Assembly: GCF_004962925.1 (NCBI RefSeq)
Contig: NZ_SUEO01000030.1
Location: 1 to 39,477 of the forward strand
DNA: 39,477 nt
Origin: Mesorhizobium sp.
Lineage (GTDB): Bacteria; Pseudomonadota; Alphaproteobacteria; Rhizobiales; Rhizobiaceae
Direction: 5' to 3'
Under the pieces are notes generated by a model, which worked only from the letters and a program-made list of their open reading frames with translations, searched no databases and was not told where the DNA came from. Both the position numbers and the translations under genes were made by a program. Position 1 is the stretch's first letter. Every line of letters begins with the position of its first letter. This document shows positions 1-8,908 of this stretch, in pieces.

Positions 1-3000
1 TTCATCGGCCGCGGCCGCACCATTGTCGAGGCTGCCGCCTTCGATCCAGGCGCCAAGCTTGGCGGCCATTCCGGCTTCACGCTGGATCCAGTCGCAGCGC
101 TTCGCCGGCAGGTGCGCGTGCCGGCCAACAAGAAAATCTCGCTGACCTTCTGGACTGCCGTCGGCGCCAACCGTGCCGAACTCGAAGACGCCATTGCGCG
201 GCTCGATCATCCGGAAGCCTTCGCCCGCCAGGCGATGCTCGCCTGGACCCGCTCGCAGGTGCAGACCCGTCATCTCGGTCTCAGCCTTGCCGATGCCGCC
301 AATGTGCAGAATCTGGCGCGCTATCTGATCTATCCTGATCCGTTCCTGCGCCTTCCGGCCGAATCGATCGCTTCCGGGCTCGGTAAGCAGTCCGGCCTGT
401 GGCCGACCAGCATATCCGGCGATTTTCCGATTTTCCTGGTCAGGATCGGCGATGTCGCCGACCTCGAGATCGTCGCCCAGGCGCTCCGCTTCCAGGAATA
501 TATGCGCGCCCGCGGCATGATGATCGACTTTGTCGTCGTCAACGAGCAGGCTTCATCCTACGTGCAGGACCTGCAGCGGGCGGTCGAGACGCTGTGCGAA
601 AACAGCCGCCTGCGCGGCAAGGAGCTGGGACCCCGCCAGCACATATTCGCGGTGCGCCGCGACCTGATGGACGAGACGACCTACAAGACGCTGCTCGCCG
701 TCGCCCGCGTCGTCCTGCACACGCGCAACGGCACCATCTTCGATCAGATCGAGCGCGCCGAGACCGCTGCGCTGCAAGCGCGGGACGCCTTGCAGCCGGC
801 GGGTGCACCAGCACTTCGTGAACCGTCTCCGCCGGCGCCACAGACATGGACTGCTCAGGCTTCGATCGAAGGCAGTGCCGACGGCAGCGGGCTCAACCAG
901 TGGAACGGTTTTGGCGGCTTCGAGGGCGACGGACGCCACTATGTCGTGCGCCTTGCTGGGCGGCGCACGACGCCGCAGCCCTGGATCAACGTCGTCTCCA
1001 ACGCCTCGTTCGGTTTCCATGTTTCGGCTGAAGGCGCTGCCTTCACCTGGAGCCGAAACAGCCGCGATTATCAACTGACGCCGTGGGCGAACGACCCGGT
1101 CACCAACCGGCCCGGCGAGGGTATCTATATTTACGATCTTGCCAGCGGCCGGGCGTTCTCGCCGCTGGCCGCCGTGGTGCGCGATCCTGCCATGACCTAC
1201 GAAACATGGCACGGGCAGGGTTTTTCGACCTTCCGTTCGACGCGCGGGCCGCTATCGATGGATCTTACCCATGTGGTGGATCCTGTCGATCCGGTGAAAA
1301 TCTCCCGATTGCGCATCCAGAATACCGGTTCGGTGCCGGCGCGCCTGCGCGTCTATGCCTATGCGGAATGGGTCCTTGGCAGCCATCGTTCGCGCACGGC
1401 GGCGACCATCGTTCCGTCCAGGGATGCTGCGACGGGCGCGTTGCTGGCGCAAAATCCCTACGGACTCGACTTCAGCGAGCGGGTCGCCTTCCTGGCCGCC
1501 GACAGCGCGGCACATTCGGTGACGGCCGATCGCGGCGAGTTCATCGGCCGGCACGGCACCAGCGAACTTCCGCATGCCGTGCTCAACGGCGCCAGCCTAT
1601 CGGGCCGCGTCGAGGCCGGCGACGATCCTTGTGCTGCAATTGCACGCGACATCGACATTCCTGCCGGCGGCGACGTGACGCTGCTCTGGCTGCTTGGCGA
1701 TGCAGCCTCTGCCGAGGAAGCCAGCGCCCTGGTGCAGCACCATGGCAGCAAGGACTTCGATCAGCGGCTGGCTGACAATGAGCGCACGTGGCGAGGGTTT
1801 CTCGACACCATCCAGGTCGAGACGCCGGACAAGGCGCTCGACGCCATGGTCAACCACTGGCTGCCCTATCAGAGCCTTGCCTGCCGCATCCGCGCCCGCT
1901 CCGCCTTTTACCAGGCGAGCGGCGCCTTTGGCTTCCGCGATCAGTTGCAGGACACGCTGGCCCTGCTTGTTCACGATCCGAAACTGGCGCGCGACCAGAT
2001 ACTCAACGCGGCGCGGCGGCAATTCCCCGAAGGCGATGTGCAGCACTGGTGGCTGCCGCGCACCGAGGCAGGCGTCCGCACCATGATTTCCGACGACGTG
2101 GTCTGGCTTGCCCATGCCACGGCGCACTACTTGCAGGTGACCGGCGACACCGCGGTCCTCAGGGAACAACTGCCCTTCATCGACGGGCCGCCGCTAGAAG
2201 AAGGCGAGCACGATGCCTTCTTCACCCCGGAGATATCGAAGAAGACCGCTTCGCTCTATGATCATTGCGCGCGCGCACTCGACCTTGCCCTCAAGCGCAG
2301 CAGCCCCGCCGGACTGCCGCTGATCCTCGGTGGCGACTGGAACGACGGCATGAACCGTGTCGGCGAGCACGGCAAGGGCGAGAGCGTCTGGCTGGGCTGG
2401 TTCCTGCTGAAGACGCTGGGCGATTTTGCACCTGTCGCCAAGGCGGAAGGCGACACCAAGCGCGCGCAAGCCTGGGCAAAACACGCAGACGTGCTGAAGC
2501 GGGCGCTGGAAAGCACGGCCTGGGATGGTGAATGGTATCGTCGCGGCAGCTTCGACGACGGCACGCCGCTGGGGTCGCGCGGTTCACAGGAGTGCAAGAT
2601 CGACTCGATTGCCCAGTCGTGGAGTGTGCTGTCGGGCGAGGGCGATCCGGCGCGGTCGACGACGGCGATGCAGCAGGCGATGAAGATGCTTGTCGACGAC
2701 GAGCTCAAGATCGTCAAGCTTTTCACCCCGCCCTTCTCCAAGACGGAAAAGGACCCGGGCTACATCAAGAGCTACCCGCCGGGTGTCCGTGAAAACGGTG
2801 GCCAGTACACCCACGCGGCGTCATGGTTCGTCATTGCGCTCGCCGAAATGGGGCGCACCGACGACGCCTACCGTTGTTTCTCGATGCTCAACCCGGTCAA
2901 CCACGCGCTCGACGAGGCCGCTGCCGAGCACTACCGCGTCGAGCCTTACGTCGTCGCCGCCGACGTCTATGCCGGGCAAGGCAAGGGCGGCCGCGGCGGC

Positions 3001-3291
3001 TGGACCTGGTATACCGGCTCGGCCGGCTGGCTTTATCGCGCGGCGGTCGAAGGCATCCTCGGCATTGAGCGCAGGGGAGAGCGCATCCAGTTCAAGCCGA
3101 AACTCCCCAGCCATTGGGATGGTTATGCGGCAACGCTCAAGGTGCTGGGGGCCGAGCTCAGGGTTCGCGTTGTCCGTGACGCCAAGGTCAAAGCCATCTC
3201 GCTTGAGATAAATGGTAAAAAGACGAAGGCTTCGTCTTTCGAACCGAAAGCCGGCGACAAGGCCGAGGTGGTCGTCAGGATACCGGCGTAG
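1..3291 (+). CDS. ndvB: Cyclic beta-1,2-glucan synthase NdvB/ChvB, C-terminal part (5' end outside window)
   Basis: The reading frame is open from base 1, so the in-frame GTG at 112 is internal and not a start. About 1096 C-terminal residues are present of a protein normally near 2800. NdvB is an inner-membrane enzyme that makes periplasmic cyclic beta-1,2-glucans from UDP-glucose, needed for hypo-osmotic adaptation and for symbiosis or virulence. The visible part includes the junction to the C-terminal glycoside phosphorylase-like (GH94) region. The GGDWNDGMN motif encoded near 2329-2355 carries the aspartates typical of that family. In cyclic glucan synthases this domain is thought to trim chain length by phosphorolysis. 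The neighbour ndvA exports the product. Stop TAG at 3289-3291. The family call is secure; the missing N-terminal glycosyltransferase part cannot be assessed. Confidence 0.95.
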   Translation, partial: FIGRGRTIVEAAAFDPGAKLGGHSGFTLDPVAALRRQVRVPANKKISLTFWTAVGANRAELEDAIARLDHPEAFARQAMLAWTRSQVQTRHLGLSLADAANVQNLARYLIYPDPFLRLPAESIASGLGKQSGLWPTSISGDFPIFLVRIGDVADLEIVAQALRFQEYMRARGMMIDFVVVNEQASSYVQDLQRAVETLCENSRLRGKELGPRQHIFAVRRDLMDETTYKTLLAVARVVLHTRNGTIFDQIERAETAALQARDALQPAGAPALREPSPPAPQTWTAQASIEGSADGSGLNQWNGFGGFEGDGRHYVVRLAGRRTTPQPWINVVSNASFGFHVSAEGAAFTWSRNSRDYQLTPWANDPVTNRPGEGIYIYDLASGRAFSPLAAVVRDPAMTYETWHGQGFSTFRSTRGPLSMDLTHVVDPVDPVKISRLRIQNTGSVPARLRVYAYAEWVLGSHRSRTAATIVPSRDAATGALLAQNPYGLDFSERVAFLAADSAAHSVTADRGEFIGRHGTSELPHAVLNGASLSGRVEAGDDPCAAIARDIDIPAGGDVTLLWLLGDAASAEEASALVQHHGSKDFDQRLADNERTWRGFLDTIQVETPDKALDAMVNHWLPYQSLACRIRARSAFYQASGAFGFRDQLQDTLALLVHDPKLARDQILNAARRQFPEGDVQHWWLPRTEAGVRTMISDDVVWLAHATAHYLQVTGDTAVLREQLPFIDGPPLEEGEHDAFFTPEISKKTASLYDHCARALDLALKRSSPAGLPLILGGDWNDGMNRVGEHGKGESVWLGWFLLKTLGDFAPVAKAEGDTKRAQAWAKHADVLKRALESTAWDGEWYRRGSFDDGTPLGSRGSQECKIDSIAQSWSVLSGEGDPARSTTAMQQAMKMLVDDELKIVKLFTPPFSKTEKDPGYIKSYPPGVRENGGQYTHAASWFVIALAEMGRTDDAYRCFSMLNPVNHALDEAAAEHYRVEPYVVAADVYAGQGKGGRGGWTWYTGSAGWLYRAAVEGILGIERRGERIQFKPKLPSHWDGYAATLKVLGAELRVRVVRDAKVKAISLEINGKKTKASSFEPKAGDKAEVVVRIPA

Positions 3292-3650
3292 TTTCAAGGA
3301 TTTGGAGCGTCTTTACACGCCTTGGGGACGCGCGTTGTTTAAGGATGTTCTAGAAATTCTACCGTGCATCAGCTTTCCGAAAAGCCGATGCAGCTTTAGA
3401 AACTCGTACATAACCATTTGCTGATTAAAATTGAGGCAGTGCTTGCAGCCTGCCATGATTTTGCCGTAAGGCTGACATTTTACCTTTTTTCTCAAACTGT
3501 TAGGTGATCACGACAGATTTCGCAGCGTCGCCATCTTTTGTTCGCGAATTGGGAACTGAAGGGGTACACGAGCATTGTTTCGCGACACGTCAACAGGTAC
3601 GAGTCAGAAAATGATGCAGTGCACAATAACAATTTGCCGGAGTAGCTGAA
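3292..3650. other. Intergenic spacer between ndvB and ndvA
   Basis: This spacer of 359 bases has no convincing gene. An imperfect hairpin at about 3366-3391 (GCATCAGCTTT / AAAAGCCGATGC, small loop) lies 75 nt after ndvB. It lacks a T-run, so it could be a weak terminator or a copy of a rhizobial palindromic repeat. The rest is AT-richer than the coding DNA on either side and should hold the ndvA promoter. I cannot pick a reliable -35/-10 pair. Confidence 0.5.
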
Positions 3651-5423
3651 GTGTCCCTTCTGCAAATCTACTGGAGAGCGCTCGGTTATCTCGCTGCCGA
3701 CAGGAAACGCGTGGCGTTTATCTGCGGAGCGAACATCGCGCTCGCCATTATCGCCATCCTTGAGCCGATCATGTTCGGACGGGTGATTGATGCTATTTCG
3801 GACGGCGGCTCGGTCTTTTCGACGCTTGGCGTATGGGCCGGTATCGGCGTCTTCAACGTCGTCGCCTTCGTTCTGGTGGCGCGCGGCGCGGACCGCTTTG
3901 CCCATGCGCGGCGCAGCGAGGTCCTTTGCCAGTCATTCGAGCGCGTGATCACCATGCCGCTTGCTTGGCATCATCAGCGCGGCACCTCCAACTCCCTGCA
4001 TACGCTTTTGCGCGCGGTCGAGACCTTGTTCAGCCTCTGGCTTGAGTTCATGAGGCAGCATTTGTCCACTGTTGTCGCACTGGTTCTGCTGGTGCCGACG
4101 GCGATCAGCATGGATATTCGCATGTCGATGGTCCTGCTGGCGCTGGGCGCGCTCTACGTCGGTATCGGGCGGCTGGTGATGCGTCGTACCAAGGAAGGCC
4201 AAGCGTCAGTGGAGCGGCACTTTCACAAGGTGTTCGCGCATGTGAGCGACTCGGTCAGCAATGTCGCCGTGCTGCAGAGCTACAATCGCATCGGCCACGA
4301 GACCGACGCCTTGAAGCGTTATGTCAAGAATCTGCTTGATGCCCAATATCCGGTGCTTGACTGGTGGGCATTGGCCAATGCTCTGCACCGCCTGTCGTCG
4401 ACCATTTCGATGATGGTCGTGCTGTTGATCGGCTCCTATCTGGTCATGCATGGCCAATTGCGTATCGGTGACGTCATTGCCTTTACCGGCTTTGCCACGC
4501 TGCTGATTGCCCGGCTCGACCAGATGTCGGCCTTCGCCAACCAGATTTCGGAAGCCAGGGCCAAGCTCGAGGAATTTTATCGCCTTGAGGACTCCGCGGC
4601 CGACGCCGCCGAGCCGGACGGGTTGCGTGACCTCGGCAACGTCACCGGTCATGTGCGTTTCGAAAACGTCAGCTTCGAATTCGCCAATTCGGGTCAGGGC
4701 GTGAACGATGTTTCGTTCGAGGTCCGTGCCGGCCAGACCGTGGCCATCGTCGGTCCGACTGGCGCAGGCAAGACCACGCTCATCAATCTCTTGCAGCGCG
4801 TCTTTGCGCCGTCCAGCGGCCGTATCCTGATCGACGGCATCGATACCCGCACGGTGACCCGCAAGTCGCTGCGCCACTCGATCGCCACCGTGTTCCAGGA
4901 TGCGGGCCTGCTCAACCGCTCGATCGAGGACAATATCCGTGTCGGGCGCGCCGAGGCGACCTATGATGAGGTCCACGCTGCCGCCAATGCTGCTGCCGCG
5001 CAGGATTTCATCCTGTCGAAGAGCAACGGCTATGACACGGTCGTCGGCGAACGCGGCGGACAGCTTTCGGGCGGCGAGCGCCAACGTATCGCGATCGCGC
5101 GCGCCGTGCTGAAGGATTCGCCCATCCTGGTGCTCGACGAAGCGACCAGCGCGCTCGATGTCGAGACGGAAGACCGCGTCAAGGAAGCGATCGATGAATT
5201 GCGGCGCGGCCGCACCACCTTCATCATCGCCCACCGCCTGACCACCGTTCGCGATGCCGATCTGGTCGTGTTCATGGACAAGGGCAAGGTGGTTGAAATG
5301 GGTGGGTTTGCCGAATTGTCGATGCGCAATGGCCGCTTTGCCAGCCTGCTGCGCGCCGGCGGCTTGCTCAACGACGAGGAAGTCCGCCGCCTCAGCCGCA
5401 CCATCACAGACGAGGCCGCCTGA
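3651..5423 (+). CDS. ndvA: Cyclic beta-1,2-glucan ABC exporter NdvA/ChvA
   Basis: This 590-residue half-size ABC exporter has an N-terminal six-helix membrane domain (about residues 20-310) and a C-terminal ATPase. Visible motifs are Walker A GPTGAGKTT (368-376), signature LSGGERQR (472-479), Walker B ILVLDEATSALD just after it, and an H-loop in IIAHRLTTV. Colinear similarity to remembered rhizobial NdvA is strong throughout, for example WHHQRGTSNSLHTLLRAVET and LDWWALA. It exports cyclic glucan made by NdvB into the periplasm. The start is GTG at 3651, supported by GGAG at 3639-3642 (8 nt spacing) and by agreement with the family N-terminus MSLxQxYxRAL. It follows ndvB after 359 nt, so it probably has its own promoter. 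Confidence 0.96.
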   Translation: MSLLQIYWRALGYLAADRKRVAFICGANIALAIIAILEPIMFGRVIDAISDGGSVFSTLGVWAGIGVFNVVAFVLVARGADRFAHARRSEVLCQSFERVITMPLAWHHQRGTSNSLHTLLRAVETLFSLWLEFMRQHLSTVVALVLLVPTAISMDIRMSMVLLALGALYVGIGRLVMRRTKEGQASVERHFHKVFAHVSDSVSNVAVLQSYNRIGHETDALKRYVKNLLDAQYPVLDWWALANALHRLSSTISMMVVLLIGSYLVMHGQLRIGDVIAFTGFATLLIARLDQMSAFANQISEARAKLEEFYRLEDSAADAAEPDGLRDLGNVTGHVRFENVSFEFANSGQGVNDVSFEVRAGQTVAIVGPTGAGKTTLINLLQRVFAPSSGRILIDGIDTRTVTRKSLRHSIATVFQDAGLLNRSIEDNIRVGRAEATYDEVHAAANAAAAQDFILSKSNGYDTVVGERGGQLSGGERQRIAIARAVLKDSPILVLDEATSALDVETEDRVKEAIDELRRGRTTFIIAHRLTTVRDADLVVFMDKGKVVEMGGFAELSMRNGRFASLLRAGGLLNDEEVRRLSRTITDEAA

Positions 5424-5430
5424 GTTCTTT

Positions 5431-5455
5431 CCCTTCTCCCGCTGCGGGAGAAGGG
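5431..5455. repeat. Short intergenic palindrome (12-bp arms), terminator-like
   Basis: CCCTTCTCCCGC, a single T, then GCGGGAGAAGGG: a perfect inverted repeat 8 nt after the ndvA stop. It has no T-run, so it is a dispersed palindromic repeat that may also act as a weak bidirectional terminator. Related palindromes occur at 23634-23654, 23680-23699 and 37818-37843. Confidence 0.7.
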
Positions 5456-5520
5456 GAAGCCCCGCCTGCGACACCACCACTCGATTGCCCCAAACGCATC
5501 GCCGGTTTATGTAAAGCCGC

Positions 5521-6282
5521 ATGAGTGACCTGACCTCACGCCTCAGCGGCTGGATGGATTTCGCCAACCCGACGCGATTTGTCGGGTTGGCAGATAGGGC
5601 GGTGCCGTGGCTGGTGACTATCGCCACACTCCTCCTGGCCACCGGGCTCTATATGAGCTTCACGGCGCCGGAGGATTTCCAGCAAGGCATCACCGTGCGC
5701 ATCATGTATATCCATGTGCCCTTCGCCTGGCTGGCCATGATGTGTTTCACACTGATGGCGGTTTCCGCGTTGGGGACGCTGGTATGGCGCCATCCGCTGG
5801 CCGATGTCGCGCTGAAATCGGCGGCACCCATCGGCGCCGTCTTTACAGCGCTCGCGCTGATCACCGGTTCGATCTGGGGCAAGCCGATGTGGGGCACCTG
5901 GTGGGTGTGGGACGCGCGGCTGACCTCGGTCTTCGTTCTGTTTCTGATGTATCTCGGCATCATCGCGCTGACGCGGGCACTCGACGATGCGGCGCGCGCC
6001 GCCTGGGCCGCCGCAATCATCACACTGGTCGGCTTCATCAACATCCCGATCATCAAATTCTCGGTCGACTGGTGGAACACGCTGCATCAGCCGGCTTCGG
6101 TGTTCCGGCTCGGCGGGCCGACCATCGATCCCAGCCTGTTGCGGCCGTTGCTGGTGATGGCTCTGGGCTTCACCGTGCTGTTCTTCGCGCTGCATCTGAT
6201 GGCGATGCGCACGGAAATCCGACGTCGCCGGGTCATTTCCATGCGCCGTGTCGCGGCGAGGCAGGCCGATAAGCACCATTAG
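5521..6282 (+). CDS. ccmC: Heme ABC exporter permease-like protein CcmC
   Basis: A 253-residue membrane protein with six predicted helices. It carries the tryptophan-rich heme-handling motif WGTWWVWDARLTS in the centre, and conserved histidines in YIHVPFAW and WWNTLHQPAS, which are heme ligands in CcmC. CcmC displays heme in the periplasm and loads it onto CcmE during System I cytochrome c maturation. Length is usual for the family. Oddities: ccmA, ccmB, ccmD and ccmE are not adjacent, and the gene sits alone behind ndvA. No short CcmD-like membrane ORF follows; the next GTG at 6296 gives only six codons. No strong ribosome-binding site precedes ATG 5521, but the N-terminus fits the family. 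Confidence 0.93.
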   Translation: MSDLTSRLSGWMDFANPTRFVGLADRAVPWLVTIATLLLATGLYMSFTAPEDFQQGITVRIMYIHVPFAWLAMMCFTLMAVSALGTLVWRHPLADVALKSAAPIGAVFTALALITGSIWGKPMWGTWWVWDARLTSVFVLFLMYLGIIALTRALDDAARAAWAAAIITLVGFINIPIIKFSVDWWNTLHQPASVFRLGGPTIDPSLLRPLLVMALGFTVLFFALHLMAMRTEIRRRRVISMRRVAARQADKHH

Positions 6283-6373
6283 AGAGGCGCCCGACGTGGC
6301 CGTCATTTCACTCTAATTCGCCGACAACCAGGTATCTGCCGTCAACATTATCTGTGACCGGCCGAAGCAGGCA

Positions 6374-6391
6374 TGTTGCAAGGCTGCAACA
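6374..6391. promoter_or_regulatory. Perfect palindrome upstream of outer-membrane protein gene
   Basis: TGTTGCA-AGGC-TGCAACA, with 7-bp arms and a 4-bp centre, 111 nt before the start at 6503 in the 220-nt spacer after ccmC. It could be an operator for a dimeric regulator. A TTGACA lies at 6431-6436 but has no good -10 at normal spacing. Function is unproven. Confidence 0.35.
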
Positions 6392-6502
6392 GCGATCTCC
6401 ATAACTTCGACTCCACCCCCGTTTTCACTGTTGACAGCTAAGCCATGCACCGGAAGTGATGCATTATATTTGCCTGTTGATTTGTCGAGGGGGATTTTGT
6501 CG

Positions 6503-7186
6503 ATGAAAGTGCGTCTGCTTGCCGGTGTCTCCGCAATGGCCTTGACGCTCGGCTGGAACTCAGCCAATGCCGCCGACGCGGCGGTCGAAGTCCCTGCGGC
6601 CCAGGACCTGTGGTACGTCACGCTATTTGGTGGCGCCAGCTTCCCGAATGACGTGAAAACGCATTCAGCAGCCTATTACAACCGAGACTTTTCGATGGAC
6701 TTCGATACCGGCTTCGTGGTCGGCGGCGTCGTCGGTAGGCGGATCAATGATATGTTCCGCGTCGAAGGTGAACTGTCTTATGCGCGCTACAAGGCGAGTA
6801 CGTATGACGAGACTGTCTATCACGGATATCCGGCTGACGGCGATTTGTCCGCTACCTACCTGCTCGCCAACGTCTGGGCCGACGTTGCCCATTTTGGAGA
6901 TGCCAAGCTTTATGTAGGCGGCGGCATCGGCGCCGCCTATGTCACCGCCGACACAACTTGGGGCGGTCACGAATATGGATACGGATCTGGTGGGTGGGGT
7001 TTTGCCGGCCAGGTGGGAGCCGGCGTCACGTACGCGCTGGCGCAGAATATTGACCTCGATTTCGGCTACAGGTTCAAGGCCGTCTCCGCCGTCGACTTCG
7101 ATTCCTCGCGCGAAGGCGATGCTGTGTTCTCGGACGGCAAGCTGAATTCCCACAATCTGCAACTCGGCGTTACATTCAAATTCTGA
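6503..7186 (+). CDS. Small outer-membrane beta-barrel protein
   Basis: A 227-residue protein with a clear signal peptide (MKVRLLAGVSAMALTLGWNSANA, cleavage expected before ADAA). Alternating aromatic/hydrophobic beta-strands follow, and it ends in a terminal phenylalanine (LGVTFKF), the usual barrel-insertion signal. Glycine-rich strands such as LYVGGGIGAAYV and DLDFGYRFKAV match the OmpA-like/OMP_b-brl family common in Rhizobiales. ATG 6503 is chosen over the upstream in-frame start at 6431. It places the signal sequence at the N-terminus and has GAGGGGG at 6487-6493 as ribosome-binding site. Single-gene unit; role probably structural or surface-exposed. No specific function can be assigned. 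Confidence 0.85.
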   Translation: MKVRLLAGVSAMALTLGWNSANAADAAVEVPAAQDLWYVTLFGGASFPNDVKTHSAAYYNRDFSMDFDTGFVVGGVVGRRINDMFRVEGELSYARYKASTYDETVYHGYPADGDLSATYLLANVWADVAHFGDAKLYVGGGIGAAYVTADTTWGGHEYGYGSGGWGFAGQVGAGVTYALAQNIDLDFGYRFKAVSAVDFDSSREGDAVFSDGKLNSHNLQLGVTFKF

Positions 7187-7242
7187 TTGCTTTGAATTCT
7201 TGCTGCAGGTTAACTGCCGTCGCAGGCGATTGGGGGTGAAGG

Positions 7243-8874
7243 ATGCCGCTCTTGCCGCGCCGGCAGCCTGTTGGACTTCCGGCCATGGTCCAGGATTTTC
7301 TCCCGCCCGCCGGCGAGTCGTCGCTTGAGACCTTGCAGCGCGGCATCGACTTGCAGCGGCGCAAGCGCTTTCGCGAAGCCGAGTTCTGCTACCAGACCGT
7401 GCTTCGCCGGCAGCCAAAAAATGCCATGGCGCTCAATCTGATGGGCACGTTGGCGATCGAGGCCCAGCAAAACGAGACTGCCATCGACTTTATGAAGAGC
7501 GCGGTCAAGCTCGAACCGGGCAACGCCATTTTCCGCAACAATCTCGGCAACGCCTACAACCTGATCGGCAACATCGAGCTGGCGCGCAAGCACCTGAAAA
7601 AAGCGATCGAGCTCGACGGGCGGCTTGTCGAGGCGTTATGCAATCTCGGCAAATCCTACCGGAGCCAGCTTGACGGCGACATCGCCGAGGGTTTCTATCG
7701 CCGTGCGCTGGCGGTCGATGGCCAGTCGCTGACAGCGCTTGTCGGCATGGGCGACCTGCTCACCGATATGGGCCGGCAAGCCGAGTCGGTCGAATGCTTT
7801 GACCGTGCCATCGCCATCGACAATGCGAATGTCGAGGCGCTGTCCGGGCTGGCGCTCGCACGTCGGGCCGTCAAGGACGATCCAGTCCTGGCTTTGGTGC
7901 GGGCCCGCCTCGAACTGCCGATGACCACCGATCGCGAGCGGATTTACCTGCATCACGCCGCCGGAAAAATCCTCAACGATCAGCGCGAGTATCGCCTGGC
8001 AATCCACCATTTCACGAGGGCCAAGGCAATTTCCGGCAATGATTTCAACATTGCCCTGCACACGCGGCTCTATGACAGTTTCATCGAGACTTTCGACGCC
8101 GCCTTTTTCGAAGCCCGGCCAAAATTCGGCAATCCATCCGAACGTCCGGTCTTCATTGTCGGTATGCCACGTTCAGGAACGACGTTGACCGAGCAGATAT
8201 GCGCCAGCCATCACGATATCCATGGTGCCGGTGAACTGCCGACCATCCGCACATTGGCTGGCGAACTTGGATTCGACCAGCTTGATCCGGCGATTTTCGC
8301 CAAGGCCATGGCGGCGCTCACACCGGCGAAGGCAAGGGAGCTTGGCTCGAAATATCTCGACCATCTCAACAAGCGCAACGGCAAGGCGGCACGTGTCGTC
8401 GACAAGATGCCGCATAATTTCGAGCTGCTGGCCTTCATCAGCCTCATTTTGCCAAATGCCCGCATCGTCCATTGCCGGCGTGACCCGATGGACAATTGCA
8501 CGTCCTGTTTCATGCACAATTTCTCCGATGCCCACGGCTACAATGCCGATCTGACCAAGCTTGGGCAGTATTACCGGCAATATGATCGCCTGATGCGCCA
8601 TTGGACCAAGGTCGTGCCGCTTGCCATCCACGACATGCCCTACGAAAAAACGGTGGCTGATTTCGAGATCCAAGCCCGCGGATTGATCGGATTCCTCGGC
8701 GTCGAATGGGACGATGCGTGTCTGCGTTTCCACGAAACCGAGCGCACGGTGCGCACGCCAAGCCGCTGGCAGGTGCGCCAGCCGATCTATTCGTCCTCGG
8801 TCGAGCGCTGGAAACTGTACGGCGATGCTCTCGATCCATTGAGGGCTGCACTGGGTCCGCTTGTCCAACCCTGA
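7243..8874 (+). CDS. Tetratricopeptide-repeat sulfotransferase
   Basis: 543 residues. About 28-220 are tandem TPR units, e.g. NNLGNAYNLIGNIELARKHL. The C-terminal half is a Sulfotransfer_3-type domain: the 5'-phosphosulfate loop FIVGMPRSGTT (about 303-313), the 3'-phosphate-binding RIVHCRRDPMDNC (407-419), and the terminal RTPSRWQVRQPIY signature. Such enzymes transfer sulfate from PAPS to a carbohydrate or protein acceptor, with the TPR part probably binding the acceptor. The acceptor is unknown. Proximity to envelope genes makes a surface polysaccharide or protein plausible, but that is inference. The start at 7243 has GGGGGTGA directly upstream; ATG 7285 is an alternative without a good ribosome-binding site. 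Confidence 0.9.
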   Translation: MPLLPRRQPVGLPAMVQDFLPPAGESSLETLQRGIDLQRRKRFREAEFCYQTVLRRQPKNAMALNLMGTLAIEAQQNETAIDFMKSAVKLEPGNAIFRNNLGNAYNLIGNIELARKHLKKAIELDGRLVEALCNLGKSYRSQLDGDIAEGFYRRALAVDGQSLTALVGMGDLLTDMGRQAESVECFDRAIAIDNANVEALSGLALARRAVKDDPVLALVRARLELPMTTDRERIYLHHAAGKILNDQREYRLAIHHFTRAKAISGNDFNIALHTRLYDSFIETFDAAFFEARPKFGNPSERPVFIVGMPRSGTTLTEQICASHHDIHGAGELPTIRTLAGELGFDQLDPAIFAKAMAALTPAKARELGSKYLDHLNKRNGKAARVVDKMPHNFELLAFISLILPNARIVHCRRDPMDNCTSCFMHNFSDAHGYNADLTKLGQYYRQYDRLMRHWTKVVPLAIHDMPYEKTVADFEIQARGLIGFLGVEWDDACLRFHETERTVRTPSRWQVRQPIYSSSVERWKLYGDALDPLRAALGPLVQP

Positions 8875-8884
8875 TCCAAACGGT

Positions 8885-8899
8885 CGTTCGGTCCGAACG
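8885..8899. terminator. Palindrome in convergent gap (possible weak bidirectional terminator)
   Basis: CGTTCGG-T-CCGAACG lies in the 34-nt gap between the converging sulfotransferase and DSD1-type genes. There is no T-run on either strand, so terminator function is uncertain. Confidence 0.35.
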
Positions 8900-8908
8900 G
8901 CCTCGATC

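Noticed and set aside
4206..5642. 478-codon minus-strand frame opposite ndvA
   Set aside because: Antisense to NdvA with biased composition, no domain, and it would run into the ccmC start region.
6283..6320. ccmD after ccmC
   Set aside because: The only frame there (GTG 6296) stops after six codons, far shorter than CcmD.
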